Shown here one piece after another: positions 44,877-54,071 of a DNA stretch of 64,000 bases; positions within the stretch are counted from its first letter, which is position 1; the number at the start of each line of letters is the position of its first letter. The notes below the pieces were generated by a model, which saw only the letters and a program-made list of their open reading frames with translations, was not told where the DNA came from and ran no database searches. The stretch spans positions 365,508 to 429,507 of the forward strand of contig JAHBYI010000001.1 in NCBI GenBank assembly GCA_019636035.1. Direction: 5' to 3'. This stretch comes from Candidatus Paracaedibacteraceae bacterium (GTDB lineage: Bacteria > Pseudomonadota > Alphaproteobacteria > Paracaedibacterales > Paracaedibacteraceae). The position numbers and the translations under genes are program-made.

Positions 44877-45719
44877 CTACCCCACAACCGTCTTTTGCTG
44901 CAAGGTCTTATAGCTTAAGACGGTTAGGTACACCACACCGCACAACAGGATGATGGTGGGGCCGGATGGCCAGTTGCATTGAAAGGACAGGATCAGACCG
45001 AAATAACTACAGCTCGCTGCAATAATCATAGCCCGCAGAGCGGTTGACCAAACTTGAGTTGAGATAAGGCGCGCCGTAATTGCAGGCAACATCATAATCC
45101 CCAAGGCCATTAACGTTCCCAAGGCTTGGCATGCCCCAACAAGATTAAGGACAACAAGGATCATAAAAATAGCATGATAACGCCCTGCTTTGCCTCCTAA
45201 CAATCGGACAAAAGTCGGATCAAAGCATTCATAGACGAGTGGGCGGTAGATCACCGCGAGTGTGAGTAAAGAAAGGCTTGTCACGCCAATGATATAGGTC
45301 ATTGTCTCTTTATCAACAGCTAAAACACTGCCAAACAAAAAGTGGGTGAGGTTCATATTCCCCCCCTTAACGGACAGAATGAGAACGCCAAGAGCTAAAG
45401 CAATGAGGTAAAATCCCGTAAAACTGGCATCCTCGTGCAAAATAGTACGACGCGTTACCGCACCGCTGACGGCTGCCACCAAAAGTCCTGCAACGATTCC
45501 CCCCAGACTTAAGCCTGGTAACCATAACCCGGTTACCAGATAACCAACGGCAATCCCCGGCAAAATAGCATGGGATAAAGCATCCCCCAGCAAACTCATC
45601 CGCCGTAGGACGAGCAAAACACCAATAGGCCCACAGCTCAAGGCAATAGCCAGACAGGCAAAAAGAGCCCGGCGCATAAAGACGTAGTCAACAAATGGGG
45701 CTATAAAAATATCATACAT
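44877..45719 (-). CDS. znuB: ZnuB-like metal ABC transporter permease
   Basis: A 280-residue membrane permease for zinc (possibly manganese) uptake, with seven or eight helices, the DALSHAILPGIAVGY motif and a Gly-rich LVLRRMSLLG segment. It overlaps znuC by eight bases. Its last ~33 codons and stop are repeated at 40513-40613 beyond the RM island, so the functional 3' end may have arrived with the island. No periplasmic binding protein gene (znuA) is adjacent. Confidence 0.9.
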   Translation of the reverse strand: MYDIFIAPFVDYVFMRRALFACLAIALSCGPIGVLLVLRRMSLLGDALSHAILPGIAVGYLVTGLWLPGLSLGGIVAGLLVAAVSGAVTRRTILHEDASFTGFYLIALALGVLILSVKGGNMNLTHFLFGSVLAVDKETMTYIIGVTSLSLLTLAVIYRPLVYECFDPTFVRLLGGKAGRYHAIFMILVVLNLVGACQALGTLMALGIMMLPAITARLISTQVWSTALRAMIIAASCSYFGLILSFQCNWPSGPTIILLCGVVYLTVLSYKTLQQKTVVG

Positions 45720-46452
45720 TAAACGCCGCCTTTGTTAGATTCTCCGGTGTCAGAACCTGATCCGTTAGGCCTGATGCAATAAGCGAACGCGCGATTAGAA
45801 TTGTCTCGGGGAACAAGGCTCTGACAAGATTAATATCATGCAAAACAGCCACGACTGTTTTACCGCTTTTATGCCACGCCTGAATCAATCCAATTAAATG
45901 AGAGACGGTTGGTTGATCGATACCGGCAAAGGGTTCATCCAACAGAATCAATTTCGCATCCTGCGCCATAACGCGCCCGAAAAATAGGCGTTGCAATTGA
46001 CCGCCACTCAATTGAGCAATAGAGCGTCGTCCCATACCCGAGAGGCCAACTTTATCCAAAATATCTTGAACATCATGATGATGATTTTTGGTGTATCGCG
46101 TTGATGATGTGACCTTTGGCCACAACCCCATCGCCACAACATCTTCAACTTTGATCGGAAAAGTTCGATCGATTTCCGTTCGTTGCGCTAAATAAGCAAT
46201 GTCACTGGGCTCTAACCCATGGCGTTTAATTTTACCGTCCGATGGATCAAATAAACCTGCAATGAGTTTGATTAACGTACTCTTGCCACCACCATTTGGC
46301 CCAACAACCGCTGTCATAGATTCCTTAGATATGGAACATGTCACATCACACAAAGCCTTTATGGCTCCATAATAGTGATGTTTAACAGTAGCAGAAACCA
46401 AGGATGACACAGTTTTATCCCAAATAAAACGCCCCGATCCACAATCCAACAA
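45712..46452 (-). CDS. znuC: ZnuC-like metal ABC transporter ATP-binding protein
   Basis: ATPase of the zinc/manganese transporter with Walker A GPNGGGKST, signature LSGGQLQRLFFGR and Walker B LILLDEPFAGID. The full frame starts at a TTG giving 246 residues; a GTG at 46410 (start VSSLVSATV) fits the usual N-terminus better, so the exact start is uncertain. The gap upstream (46453-46581) shows nothing recognisable, and no Zur box was identified. Confidence 0.88.
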   Translation of the reverse strand: MLDCGSGRFIWDKTVSSLVSATVKHHYYGAIKALCDVTCSISKESMTAVVGPNGGGKSTLIKLIAGLFDPSDGKIKRHGLEPSDIAYLAQRTEIDRTFPIKVEDVVAMGLWPKVTSSTRYTKNHHHDVQDILDKVGLSGMGRRSIAQLSGGQLQRLFFGRVMAQDAKLILLDEPFAGIDQPTVSHLIGLIQAWHKSGKTVVAVLHDINLVRALFPETILIARSLIASGLTDQVLTPENLTKAAFNV

Positions 46453-46581
46453 GCGGGATTGAGACCACAGCTAACCGTTCAATAGTACCAAGAAATAACG
46501 GATTTCTCATAACAACAAATTCATAAAGTTATACCTCTTTAGAAGTAGCCCTTCCAAGACACGATGTCAAGGTTGGGATAA

Positions 46582-47385
46582 CTAGCGATGCTTAAAGGCA
46601 GCCGGACGTTTTTCCAAGAATGCCGTCATTCCTTCTTTACGATCATCAAGAGCAAAAGTTGACTGGAACATGCGTCGTTCCATGCGAATGCCACCAACTA
46701 AGGGGATTTCACTCACATCGTTGACGGCTTCCTTGATCATCCGAACAACAGGGGCTGAGAAATTAGCGATTTTATGAGCGATTTCTAAAGTTTCCTTCAT
46801 CAAAGAATCGCCCGCAATCACCCGTGTCACTAACCCCATAACATCAGCTTCTTGTGCTGTAATCATACGCCCTGTCAAACACAACTCCATCGCCTTTGCC
46901 TTACCGACCAAAGCCGTGAGACGTTGTGTCCCACCCGCCCCCGGCATGGTTCCGATGGTAACTTCAGGTTGGCCAAATTTTGCCTGATCGCTGGCATAGA
47001 TGATATCGCACATCATTGCCATTTCGCAGCCTCCGCCCAAAGCATAACCATTAACCGCTGCAATAACAGGTTTCTGACAACGCGACAACCGTTCCCACGG
47101 TTGAATAAAATCTTTCTCGGCGACCTCAGCAAAGGTCAGGTTTTTCATCTCTGAAATATCTGCCCCCGCAGCAAAAGCTTTGCCAACGCCCGTCACAACA
47201 ATAGCACCAATACGTGTGTCATTTTCTGCTTGATCCAAAGCTGAATTCAGCTGGCTGATTAACTTGCGGCACAAAGCATTCAACGCATCCGGACGTGTTA
47301 GGGTGATAATCATAACCCGATCATCAAAATCGACACGAACCAGTTCTTCATTTTGTGGGCGTTCTTGGATATCAGCTGCTGTCAT
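46582..47385 (-). CDS. Enoyl-CoA hydratase
   Basis: A 267-residue crotonase-fold enzyme of fatty acid beta-oxidation or related acyl-CoA metabolism. It shows the oxyanion-hole segments AAGADISEM and VNGYALGGGCEMAM with the two catalytic Glu positions (CEMA and QPEVTIG). ATG 47385 overlaps the mutM stop (TAATG), with GGAGG correctly spaced upstream. A longer in-frame extension to 47478 inside mutM is rejected. Confidence 0.92.
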   Translation of the reverse strand: MTAADIQERPQNEELVRVDFDDRVMIITLTRPDALNALCRKLISQLNSALDQAENDTRIGAIVVTGVGKAFAAGADISEMKNLTFAEVAEKDFIQPWERLSRCQKPVIAAVNGYALGGGCEMAMMCDIIYASDQAKFGQPEVTIGTMPGAGGTQRLTALVGKAKAMELCLTGRMITAQEADVMGLVTRVIAGDSLMKETLEIAHKIANFSAPVVRMIKEAVNDVSEIPLVGGIRMERRMFQSTFALDDRKEGMTAFLEKRPAAFKHR

Positions 47386-48218
47386 TATTTCCTCCGTTGA
47401 CATTTGGGGCAGTAAAAAGTGGAGCGACCACTTTGTTGCATTCGTTCTATTGTGCCCCCACATTGGGGACGTTGACAAGCCCCTGCTTCACGATCATAAA
47501 CAAAAAATCCATGCTGAAAATAACCGAGCTCTCCGGAAACTTGGCGATAATCTCGTAAGGTTGATCCTCCGGACTCAATGGCTTCTTGCAATGTTTTTTG
47601 AATCTCAGGTAATAATTGCTGCCACTGCGTTAACGTAATCTGATTCACCGGCGTAAAAGGATGAATCTCACACCGCCAGAGAACCTCACAGACATAAATA
47701 TTGCCTAAGCCAACAATAAAGCGTTGATCAAGCAAAGCCGTTTTGACAGGACTCGTCCGACCCGAAAACAGCTTAACAAGGATTTCAGGTGTCAGTGTTT
47801 TCTCAAAAGGCTCAAACCCTAGATGTTTCAAATGCACGTTGTCCGTCAACATTTGTGTCGGCACTAAATCCATAAAACCAAATCGCCGGGTATCATTATA
47901 GGCAATGCGTCGCCCATCATCAAGATGCAGGACAACATGATCATGTTTACCACAGGGTTCGCCTCCCTCGAGTTGATGAATACGCCCGGACATCCCCAAG
48001 TGAATAATCCAGCTGTACCCTGTGTCTGTATGAATCAGGATATACTTTGCCCGCCGGGTAATCTCTTGCAATACAGCCCCATGCAACCGCTCAGCCATCA
48101 TGACCGGAAAGGGATAACGCAGATCCGAACGACGCAACTCCAAACGGTCAAGGCGACACCCCTTTAAGAGTTGGCGCAATCCTGAACAAACAGTTTCAAC
48201 TTCGGGTAATTCAGGCAT
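47385..48218 (-). CDS. mutM: Formamidopyrimidine-DNA glycosylase
   Basis: A 277-residue base-excision repair enzyme removing oxidised purines (Fpg/MutM). The N-terminal MPELPEVETV provides the catalytic Pro/Glu, the helix-two-turn-helix lies in the middle, and the C-terminal zinc finger reads CQRPQCGGT then CPKCQ. Length is normal. It is translationally coupled to the enoyl-CoA hydratase gene downstream. Confidence 0.95.
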   Translation of the reverse strand: MPELPEVETVCSGLRQLLKGCRLDRLELRRSDLRYPFPVMMAERLHGAVLQEITRRAKYILIHTDTGYSWIIHLGMSGRIHQLEGGEPCGKHDHVVLHLDDGRRIAYNDTRRFGFMDLVPTQMLTDNVHLKHLGFEPFEKTLTPEILVKLFSGRTSPVKTALLDQRFIVGLGNIYVCEVLWRCEIHPFTPVNQITLTQWQQLLPEIQKTLQEAIESGGSTLRDYRQVSGELGYFQHGFFVYDREAGACQRPQCGGTIERMQQSGRSTFYCPKCQRRK

Positions 48219-48219
48219 C

Positions 48220-48274
48220 TATAGTCACTCCCTTTAACATTGATGCTGTATCAAATCTAACTGAAACGACTATA
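48220..48274. repeat. Palindromic repeat (family A-related) before the mutM start
   Basis: A dyad with TATAGTCACTCCCTTTAAC on one side and CTAACTGAAACGACTATA on the other, similar to 32690-32751 but more degenerate. It separates mutM from the minor pilus-like gene ending at 48270 and overlaps that gene's last codons. Confidence 0.6.
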
Positions 48275-48611
48275 ATTTTACCACCTGACCAAGTTGTATT
48301 TGCCTTGATGATTGCCCCTCAAGGCGGATCTCCAGCGATGTGGCGGTGATATTGGACAAAATAATATCTTCAGGTAAAGATTGTGGCGTGTAACGCTGAC
48401 CATTTAGCCAAACAGTCCAGCAAGATTCAGATGTGTAAATAATCCCATCCAAACGCCATTCCCCCTTTTTCAACGCCCCTTGCACCCCATCTTTTTTAAC
48501 GGGTAAGTTGCTCAAGACCTTAAGTTCTGCCTCACTCACCATAACAGAGGGGGGTGTATCCGCCCACAGAAAACTAAGGCAGATGTTACTGAGTAATCCA
48601 ATCAAATTCAA
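48270..48611 (-). CDS. Small secretion/pilus-associated protein (GspC/PilP-like position), unrecognised family
   Basis: A 113-residue protein with an N-terminal hydrophobic segment and a beta-rich body (DGIIYTSESCWTVWLNGQRYTP) that recalls the small folded domain of GspC or PilP, the inner-membrane linker to a secretin. I cannot prove homology. It is the last gene of a five-gene minus-strand set and overlaps the upstream gene by 26 bases. Confidence 0.45.
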   Translation of the reverse strand: MNLIGLLSNICLSFLWADTPPSVMVSEAELKVLSNLPVKKDGVQGALKKGEWRLDGIIYTSESCWTVWLNGQRYTPQSLPEDIILSNITATSLEIRLEGQSSRQIQLGQVVKL

Positions 48612-49092
48612 AGCGACCCTCTACTAAATTTGGCATTTGTCCCTGTTGTACTACAGATTCATCCAAAGACCCACTTCTGTGCAAGGAAAATTTATAAAGC
48701 CTGACTAAAGGTGCCAATTCCTTTTGCAGGTAATGCTGCAATCCCCAAAGTTCAGTATCGGTTTGCCCTGCCACAATCAAACTAATTTGCCATACCTTTA
48801 GGGAAGATAAATTTTGTTCTTCGATGCGGATTTGTCGAACCTCCAAATCAAACTGATCCATCATGTATTGAATGAGTTTACGCAGACGCGGTTGTGTGAG
48901 GGGCGGGAGCTCTTTTAGTGTAAGCCACCCTTGATCCTGACTATGCGTTGAGCGTTGATACGCTTGAATCAAGGGATAATCTTGATGCAGCTGATCCACC
49001 CGTTCGCGGGGATCAAGTAACCGGATACTCCCCCATAAAACAGCCAGGAAAAACGGCGTTATTAACCATGATTTATGCAAAGAGAAGATCAT
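48586..49092 (-). CDS. Small membrane protein of the secretion/pilus cluster (PilO/GspM-like position)
   Basis: A 168-residue protein with one N-terminal membrane helix (SWLITPFFLAVLWGSIRLL) and an alpha/beta periplasmic domain (QIRIEEQNLSSLKVWQISLIVAGQ). This topology matches PilO/GspM-type proteins, which form a membrane platform with GspL/PilN and GspF. The family was not recognised by sequence. It overlaps both neighbours and must be co-translated with them. Confidence 0.45.
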   Translation of the reverse strand: MIFSLHKSWLITPFFLAVLWGSIRLLDPRERVDQLHQDYPLIQAYQRSTHSQDQGWLTLKELPPLTQPRLRKLIQYMMDQFDLEVRQIRIEEQNLSSLKVWQISLIVAGQTDTELWGLQHYLQKELAPLVRLYKFSLHRSGSLDESVVQQGQMPNLVEGRFEFDWITQ

Positions 49093-49976
49093 CCCCCTCC
49101 TCCTATGATCTTGACACCATACTCATGTTCAGTTTCTGACGCACTAAACTGACATCCCGGTGTGTGAATCTCTAACCAATCAGCAACCTGATGACTTTGA
49201 TCTTGATAATCCGGGTGCATAACAAACCGCCACTGGCATTCTTGGGACGTCATACTAACCATTGTCACCACAAGACGACCATGCCATTCCTGCACAAAAC
49301 GGTCATAGATCGGATACGTTAACTCAGACACAGGACTCAAGCTTGAATAGGCCTGATATTGCTGCGCTTGTCTCTTTTCAAGGTCACTTAAGACAGTTAC
49401 CGCATAAGATTGAATTTCGCGCCGATGGCTCAGCGCATCATAACCCGCTAGCATTGTGCCAAGACTCAAGATCAAACACAACCCAGCTATAGCCATCTTC
49501 ATTCCCATAAGATGGATAGCTCGCCGATGGGTTTGTTCTAAACAGAAGTTAATCACACTAGGTTTCTTAAGGAGACGCCATATGGATGGCCAGATCAAAT
49601 TCATTTTTTCAGGATGATACGCAAGACCAAACCGCTTAAGGTATCGCACGATGGCACGACTGTCATGCTCTGTGGATGACTGGAACAAAAGATGATCACT
49701 CTGATGACACCACAAGTGAGTTCCCATAAGGTTAAGAGAACCATCCCCCTCAACAAATTGAGCTAAAATATAAGATCGAAAGATGCCGTGGGACGACTGA
49801 GAAAGATACTCAAGTTCTTGCTGCTGAAAATCTGATAGAATAACATCTTGACGTGCATAGAATTCAGGGCTAACAACCAGAATAAAAACCTGCGGCAGGT
49901 CGGATCGGCATAAGGGAACAACACCCTTTTTGGTCCACCGTGCCCAAGTCCTTGGCAAAAGAATAAGTCTATCCAT
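49089..49976 (-). CDS. Membrane protein of the secretion/pilus cluster (GspL/PilN-like position)
   Basis: A 295-residue protein: a soluble cytosolic N-terminal region (~1-155), one membrane helix near residues 160-182 (AIAGLCLILSLGTML) and a C-terminal periplasmic part. This matches the layout of GspL (or PilM-PilN fused). The chosen start at 49976 overlaps the gspF-like gene by eight bases; a longer frame starts at 49997. Function is by position and topology only. Confidence 0.5.
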   Translation of the reverse strand: MDRLILLPRTWARWTKKGVVPLCRSDLPQVFILVVSPEFYARQDVILSDFQQQELEYLSQSSHGIFRSYILAQFVEGDGSLNLMGTHLWCHQSDHLLFQSSTEHDSRAIVRYLKRFGLAYHPEKMNLIWPSIWRLLKKPSVINFCLEQTHRRAIHLMGMKMAIAGLCLILSLGTMLAGYDALSHRREIQSYAVTVLSDLEKRQAQQYQAYSSLSPVSELTYPIYDRFVQEWHGRLVVTMVSMTSQECQWRFVMHPDYQDQSHQVADWLEIHTPGCQFSASETEHEYGVKIIGGGG

Positions 49977-50982
49977 GCCACTGCCCCACTGCATCATAGA
50001 GTGGTAAAAGAACAGCCAAAACGACCCAAATCATCAACCCACCCATCAGAATAACAAGGCTGGGTTGCAAAAGATCAAGGACTGATTTAATTTTCTGTTG
50101 CAGGATCTCTAAATCAGCCTCACAGGTTGTGATGAGTAATGTCCCCAGCTCTCCTGTTGCTTCACCAACAGGAATAAGGGCTGCCGCAGGTGATGATTTT
50201 GGTAAGACCCCAGACAAAGCCTGACTAAGAGGTTGCCCTTGAATCAGGTTCGCTTCGAGCAGGACCAACTGCCCTCGAATCCACGGACAAGATGGCGTTT
50301 GTGCTGCTTGATAAAGACTGGTCAGCATATCCAACTTGGCCGATAACATAACGCCCAAAGCATGGAGGAATTGAGTTAACTCCAATTGGTAGAGAATACG
50401 ACCGATGATCGGTAAACTGTATCGCCATGGTTTAAAACCTTGACTGCGACGCCAACGGCCAATGCCATAAACAACAAGAATCATCAGCATCATCCCACTG
50501 CCAATCGCAACCGGATACTGCCCCACAGCCATCAGAATCTTGGTCGCAAGCGGAATATCTTGAACACCCAATAAACTCAGTTGTGCTTTGACTCCCGGCA
50601 AAACAAACAGGACAATAATCGATAAAAGAATCCCCATGATCCCCAACAAAATCAACGGATAACGAACAGCTTGAACCAGCAAGACTCGCCATGATTGTCG
50701 CCAAGCTAAATGATCGGCAATCAACGAAAAAATGAAGGCATAATTTCCTATTTTTTCTGCTAAACTCAGCATTTGCGCCTGAAACGGACTTAATTCAAGG
50801 TTATGAGACAGAACATCGCCATCCATAATCGCATCTTGCAATTGATGAATAAAACGCAGCAATCGGTCAGAATTGATGACCGTTTTCACAATGGTCAAGG
50901 ATTCAAACAAACTGATATTCGCCTTCATTAAATGGCTTAAGGTTCTCCAGAATGTAATTTGTTGCGCTAAGTTACGCGACAT
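49969..50982 (-). CDS. Type II secretion/type IV pilus inner-membrane platform protein (GspF/PilC family)
   Basis: A 337-residue polytopic protein with two duplicated GspF domains. It shows the N-terminal FWRTLSHLMKANISLFESL segment, central helices, and a second QFLHALGVMLSAKLDMLTSLYQAA segment with PVGEATGELGTLL, both family signatures, then a C-terminal membrane pair. ATG 50982 has a GGAG seven bases away. It overlaps the ATPase gene by 11 bases. Confidence 0.9.
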   Translation of the reverse strand: MSRNLAQQITFWRTLSHLMKANISLFESLTIVKTVINSDRLLRFIHQLQDAIMDGDVLSHNLELSPFQAQMLSLAEKIGNYAFIFSLIADHLAWRQSWRVLLVQAVRYPLILLGIMGILLSIIVLFVLPGVKAQLSLLGVQDIPLATKILMAVGQYPVAIGSGMMLMILVVYGIGRWRRSQGFKPWRYSLPIIGRILYQLELTQFLHALGVMLSAKLDMLTSLYQAAQTPSCPWIRGQLVLLEANLIQGQPLSQALSGVLPKSSPAAALIPVGEATGELGTLLITTCEADLEILQQKIKSVLDLLQPSLVILMGGLMIWVVLAVLLPLYDAVGQWHG

Positions 50983-52405
50983 GGGCAAACTCCGATTTCC
51001 CGAGGACACGATCAATTTCGAGTTGCGTTGTCACACCTTTTTGAACATAAGCTTCAGCAATAAGGTGCATTCGCTCCCGCGGACGCATTTCATACTGGTG
51101 ACAAAGATCATCCCCTTGATCAAAGATTTCAGCAACGACTTGACGCCCGCGATACCCTGTACCTAGACAGAGATCACACCCTGAATGACAGCATTTCCGA
51201 CGTACCAATCGCTGTGCCATGGCACCCACCAAAACCCCTTTGAGATAACCTGTCGGCACCCCCAAATCTTCTAACCGCCGTGCGATAAGACGTACATCCG
51301 TCACATGTAAGGTGGTTAAGACCAAATGCCCTGTCATAGCAGCTCGTACCGCCGTTAGTGCCGTTTCGGCATCGCGAATCTCAGAGACATAAATCACATC
51401 CGGGTCATGACGCAAGATTGCCCTTAAGGCATCACCAAAACGCGTAACATCAGGATGAATTTCCGTCTGCCTGATATGATCAAGGCGATACTCGACAGGT
51501 TGCTCAACAGTCATCACATTACGACCTTGACCGGCCATAGCCGATAGCATCGCATATAGGGTCGTTGTTTTTCCGGATCCCGTCGGCCCTGCTATGATAA
51601 AGAGTCCGCTGGGCAATTGTGCAATACGATTCAAGGCATCTCGTTGATAAGGATGAAGCCCCAAATGATCCACGCCCAAAAGAACAGATTTTGGATCAAG
51701 CAACCGAATGACAAGGCTCTCACCATCTTTGGTTGGGATAATCGATAAACGACAGTCTATAGGATCGGGGAACTGCATCAACCGAAAAGCCCCATCTTGG
51801 GGACGCCTGTTCTCAGCCAAGTCCAATTGCCCCAGCACCTTAATATGAGCGCACAAACTCAACCATTGTTCCCTATGGATTGTCTTAAAGAGTACCAAAA
51901 CACCGTCAACCCTAAAATGAATCTGGCAAGATTGAACCCCCGGCACATAATGCACATCACTCGCTTGAGCTGATAAGGCCTGCGCCATGATAGATTTAAA
52001 GAGATCCGGCGTTGTTTCTTGTGCCGATTGCTGAGGCGTCATGACCTCAGCTAATTGACGCGATGAAATCAAAAAGATTTGATCCGGATAACGACCATAG
52101 GTTTTCATCCAATGGTGATGCAAAAATAAATTATCAGGATCGGGCGTTGCTACCCTTAAATGGGGGACAAGCTCAATCTCTAGCCATCCATCCGCATGAA
52201 ATTTATGGGATACAGGGATTTCTTTCAAGTAGGGTATGCCCATACTCTTAGCCAAAACGGGATAAAGGTCAGCCTCTTTTATGAACCCCAGGGTCAATAA
52301 AATATCGCCCAAGAACCGCCGAGATCGCGCCTGCTCTCGCAATGCTGTATCGAGTTGGTCTTGTCGAATTAGACCTTGTGTACAAAGAAGATCCCCAAGC
52401 TGCAT
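50972..52405 (-). CDS. Type II secretion/type IV pilus assembly ATPase (GspE/PilB family)
   Basis: A 477-residue traffic ATPase with an N-terminal GspE domain (LGDLLCTQGLIRQDQLDTAL), Walker A GPTGSGKTTTL, Asp box, Walker B-type ILRHDPDVIYVSEIRD and the His box region MTGHLVLTTLH. The C-terminal zinc-binding segment is shortened to CCHSGCDLC with two adjacent cysteines. This powers pseudopilin assembly. The five overlapping genes form a unit without pseudopilin, secretin or prepilin peptidase genes in view. Confidence 0.9.
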   Translation of the reverse strand: MQLGDLLCTQGLIRQDQLDTALREQARSRRFLGDILLTLGFIKEADLYPVLAKSMGIPYLKEIPVSHKFHADGWLEIELVPHLRVATPDPDNLFLHHHWMKTYGRYPDQIFLISSRQLAEVMTPQQSAQETTPDLFKSIMAQALSAQASDVHYVPGVQSCQIHFRVDGVLVLFKTIHREQWLSLCAHIKVLGQLDLAENRRPQDGAFRLMQFPDPIDCRLSIIPTKDGESLVIRLLDPKSVLLGVDHLGLHPYQRDALNRIAQLPSGLFIIAGPTGSGKTTTLYAMLSAMAGQGRNVMTVEQPVEYRLDHIRQTEIHPDVTRFGDALRAILRHDPDVIYVSEIRDAETALTAVRAAMTGHLVLTTLHVTDVRLIARRLEDLGVPTGYLKGVLVGAMAQRLVRRKCCHSGCDLCLGTGYRGRQVVAEIFDQGDDLCHQYEMRPRERMHLIAEAYVQKGVTTQLEIDRVLGKSEFAHVA

Positions 52406-52435
52406 ATCTTGTATTTAATTAAAATTAATTGAGCA

Positions 52436-52461
52436 AACCCTAGCACAAGTCTTTTAGGGTT
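52436..52461. promoter_or_regulatory. Short dyad in the divergent gspE-galU intergenic region
   Basis: The arms AACCCTA (52436-52442) and TAGGGTT (52455-52461) form an inverted repeat between the divergent starts at 52405 and 52539. It could be a regulator site or simply chance; no promoter is assigned. Confidence 0.25.
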
Positions 52462-52538
52462 GTGAACAAATTTCACCATGGAAAATCAGATGATCTTCAG
52501 TTAATCTGGGTATAACTTAAGAAACGAAAGAAATAGTT

Positions 52539-53420
52539 ATGAAAATTAGAACCGCTGTATTTCCTGTGGCCGGGTTAGGGACTCGTTTTTTACCGGCAAC
52601 CAAGGCCATCCCCAAAGAAATGCTCACCGTCGGTGATCGCCCGCTGATTCAGCACGCTGTCGAAGAAGCCAAAGTCGCAGGGATTGAACGGTTCATTTTT
52701 GTGACCTCTCAAGGTAAAACGGCCATCGAAGACCATTTTGATGTCAATCCTGTTTTAGAGTCAACGCTGGTAGAACGTGGTAAAACCAAAGAACTTGATC
52801 GTGTCAAATCCTTACAATTGGGCCCGGGAGAGGCGATTTTTATTCGCCAACAGCAACCTTTGGGATTGGGGCATGCTGTTTGGTGCGCCCGGAGTCTTGT
52901 TGGTAACGAACCTTTTGCTCTCCTTCTTGCCGATGACATGATTATCGGAGATGCCCCGTGTACAGCACAAATGATTGATGCCTATAATAAACAAGGTCGT
53001 GGAAATTACACCGCCGTCATGGATGTTCCGCAAGAACACGTTTCACGCTATGGGATTTTGGATATTACACAAGATGATGGAACCTTGGTTCAAGCACAAG
53101 ACGTTGTAGAGAAACCGGATCCTGCAACAAGCCCATCACGCACAGCCATCGTTGGTCGTTATATTTTGGATCCCCTAACGTTTGATAAAATCAACATTCA
53201 TAACTTTGGCGTGGGCAAAGAAATTCAACTGACCGATGCTTTTAAACCCATGATCGATGCAGGCGTTCCTTTCTACGGTGTTCGCTTTAAAGGGCATCGT
53301 TTTGACTGCGGTACCAAGGAAGGTTGGCTCGAGGCCAATGTTGCTAATGCTTATAACGATGAAGCCATGCAGCCTCGATTATTAGAAACGCTTAAGAAAT
53401 TAAATATAGCGAGCCAGTGA
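52539..53420 (+). CDS. galU: UTP-glucose-1-phosphate uridylyltransferase
   Basis: A 293-residue nucleotidyltransferase making UDP-glucose for surface polysaccharides. The AVFPVAGLGTRFLPATKAIPKEML N-terminus, the FALLLADDMI segment and VVEKPDPATSPS are typical. GAAAGAAA precedes the start. It converges with the mlaC gene, and their stop codons overlap a hairpin. Confidence 0.97.
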   Translation: MKIRTAVFPVAGLGTRFLPATKAIPKEMLTVGDRPLIQHAVEEAKVAGIERFIFVTSQGKTAIEDHFDVNPVLESTLVERGKTKELDRVKSLQLGPGEAIFIRQQQPLGLGHAVWCARSLVGNEPFALLLADDMIIGDAPCTAQMIDAYNKQGRGNYTAVMDVPQEHVSRYGILDITQDDGTLVQAQDVVEKPDPATSPSRTAIVGRYILDPLTFDKINIHNFGVGKEIQLTDAFKPMIDAGVPFYGVRFKGHRFDCGTKEGWLEANVANAYNDEAMQPRLLETLKKLNIASQ

Positions 53421-53440
53421 GGAGAAAAAGAAATCCTCAC
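53417..53440. terminator. Hairpin over the convergent stop codons of galU and mlaC
   Basis: GTGAGGA and TCCTCAC form a 7-bp stem with a 10-base loop that spans both stop codons. No long U-tract is present, so termination is likely but weak. Confidence 0.45.
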
Positions 53441-53991
53441 CGTCCTTCTAACTCTTTGAGAAATGCCTCAATATTACCGTTTTTCTGACCTAACAGACTG
53501 TTATAGTCATCACGCATGGTCACGCCCATACTGACTCCTTCGACCTTAACATCCTGAATCTTCCCGTTCTTAACACGCCATTCAACATCCGTTTTTGGCC
53601 CATTTGGTTTTTGGATCGTTGAGTCAACATAATCTGAACCGTGACGTACTACGACTTTAACAATATGAAATTTCACGCCTTTGTATTCTTTAAATCGGCT
53701 AGCATAGGCTTTCTTGACGCGATTCTTAAAGATTTTCACAAAACGATCTTGTTCAGCCGGACTTGCTTGCTTCCAATATCGTCCCATAACAAAACTAGCG
53801 ATGTTACGAACATCAAAACCTTCATCAAATAGTTTTAGAAAATTCTCTTCAATTGTATCATTGGAATCACTGCTATTCGTTAGTGTTTTAATGGCGCGAT
53901 TTCCCAAGTCTTCAATCAAAGACTTTGAATCACACAGTCCCGGCGTTATGTAGAGGATAAACGCCAAAGCTAATTGAATTATTTTCTTCAT
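53437..53991 (-). CDS. mlaC: MlaC-type phospholipid-binding ABC transporter protein
   Basis: A 184-residue periplasmic carrier (MlaC/Ttg2D family) with signal peptide MKKIIQLALAFILYITPGLC. The FVMGRYWKQASPAEQDRFVKIFK block and EWRVKNGKIQDVKVEGVSM are conserved parts of the family. It would shuttle lipids for the MlaEFD complex encoded at 3832-6522, but it is about 46 kb away. Start 53991 follows AGGATGCAGG; an in-frame ATG eight residues upstream lacks that spacing. Confidence 0.9.
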   Translation of the reverse strand: MKKIIQLALAFILYITPGLCDSKSLIEDLGNRAIKTLTNSSDSNDTIEENFLKLFDEGFDVRNIASFVMGRYWKQASPAEQDRFVKIFKNRVKKAYASRFKEYKGVKFHIVKVVVRHGSDYVDSTIQKPNGPKTDVEWRVKNGKIQDVKVEGVSMGVTMRDDYNSLLGQKNGNIEAFLKELEGR

Positions 53992-54071
53992 CCTGCATCC
54001 TGTCGGAAAAATCAACTAAAGTATATATAATATGATGATCTATAGTTATTTATATTTCGTAAATTTTTTGA

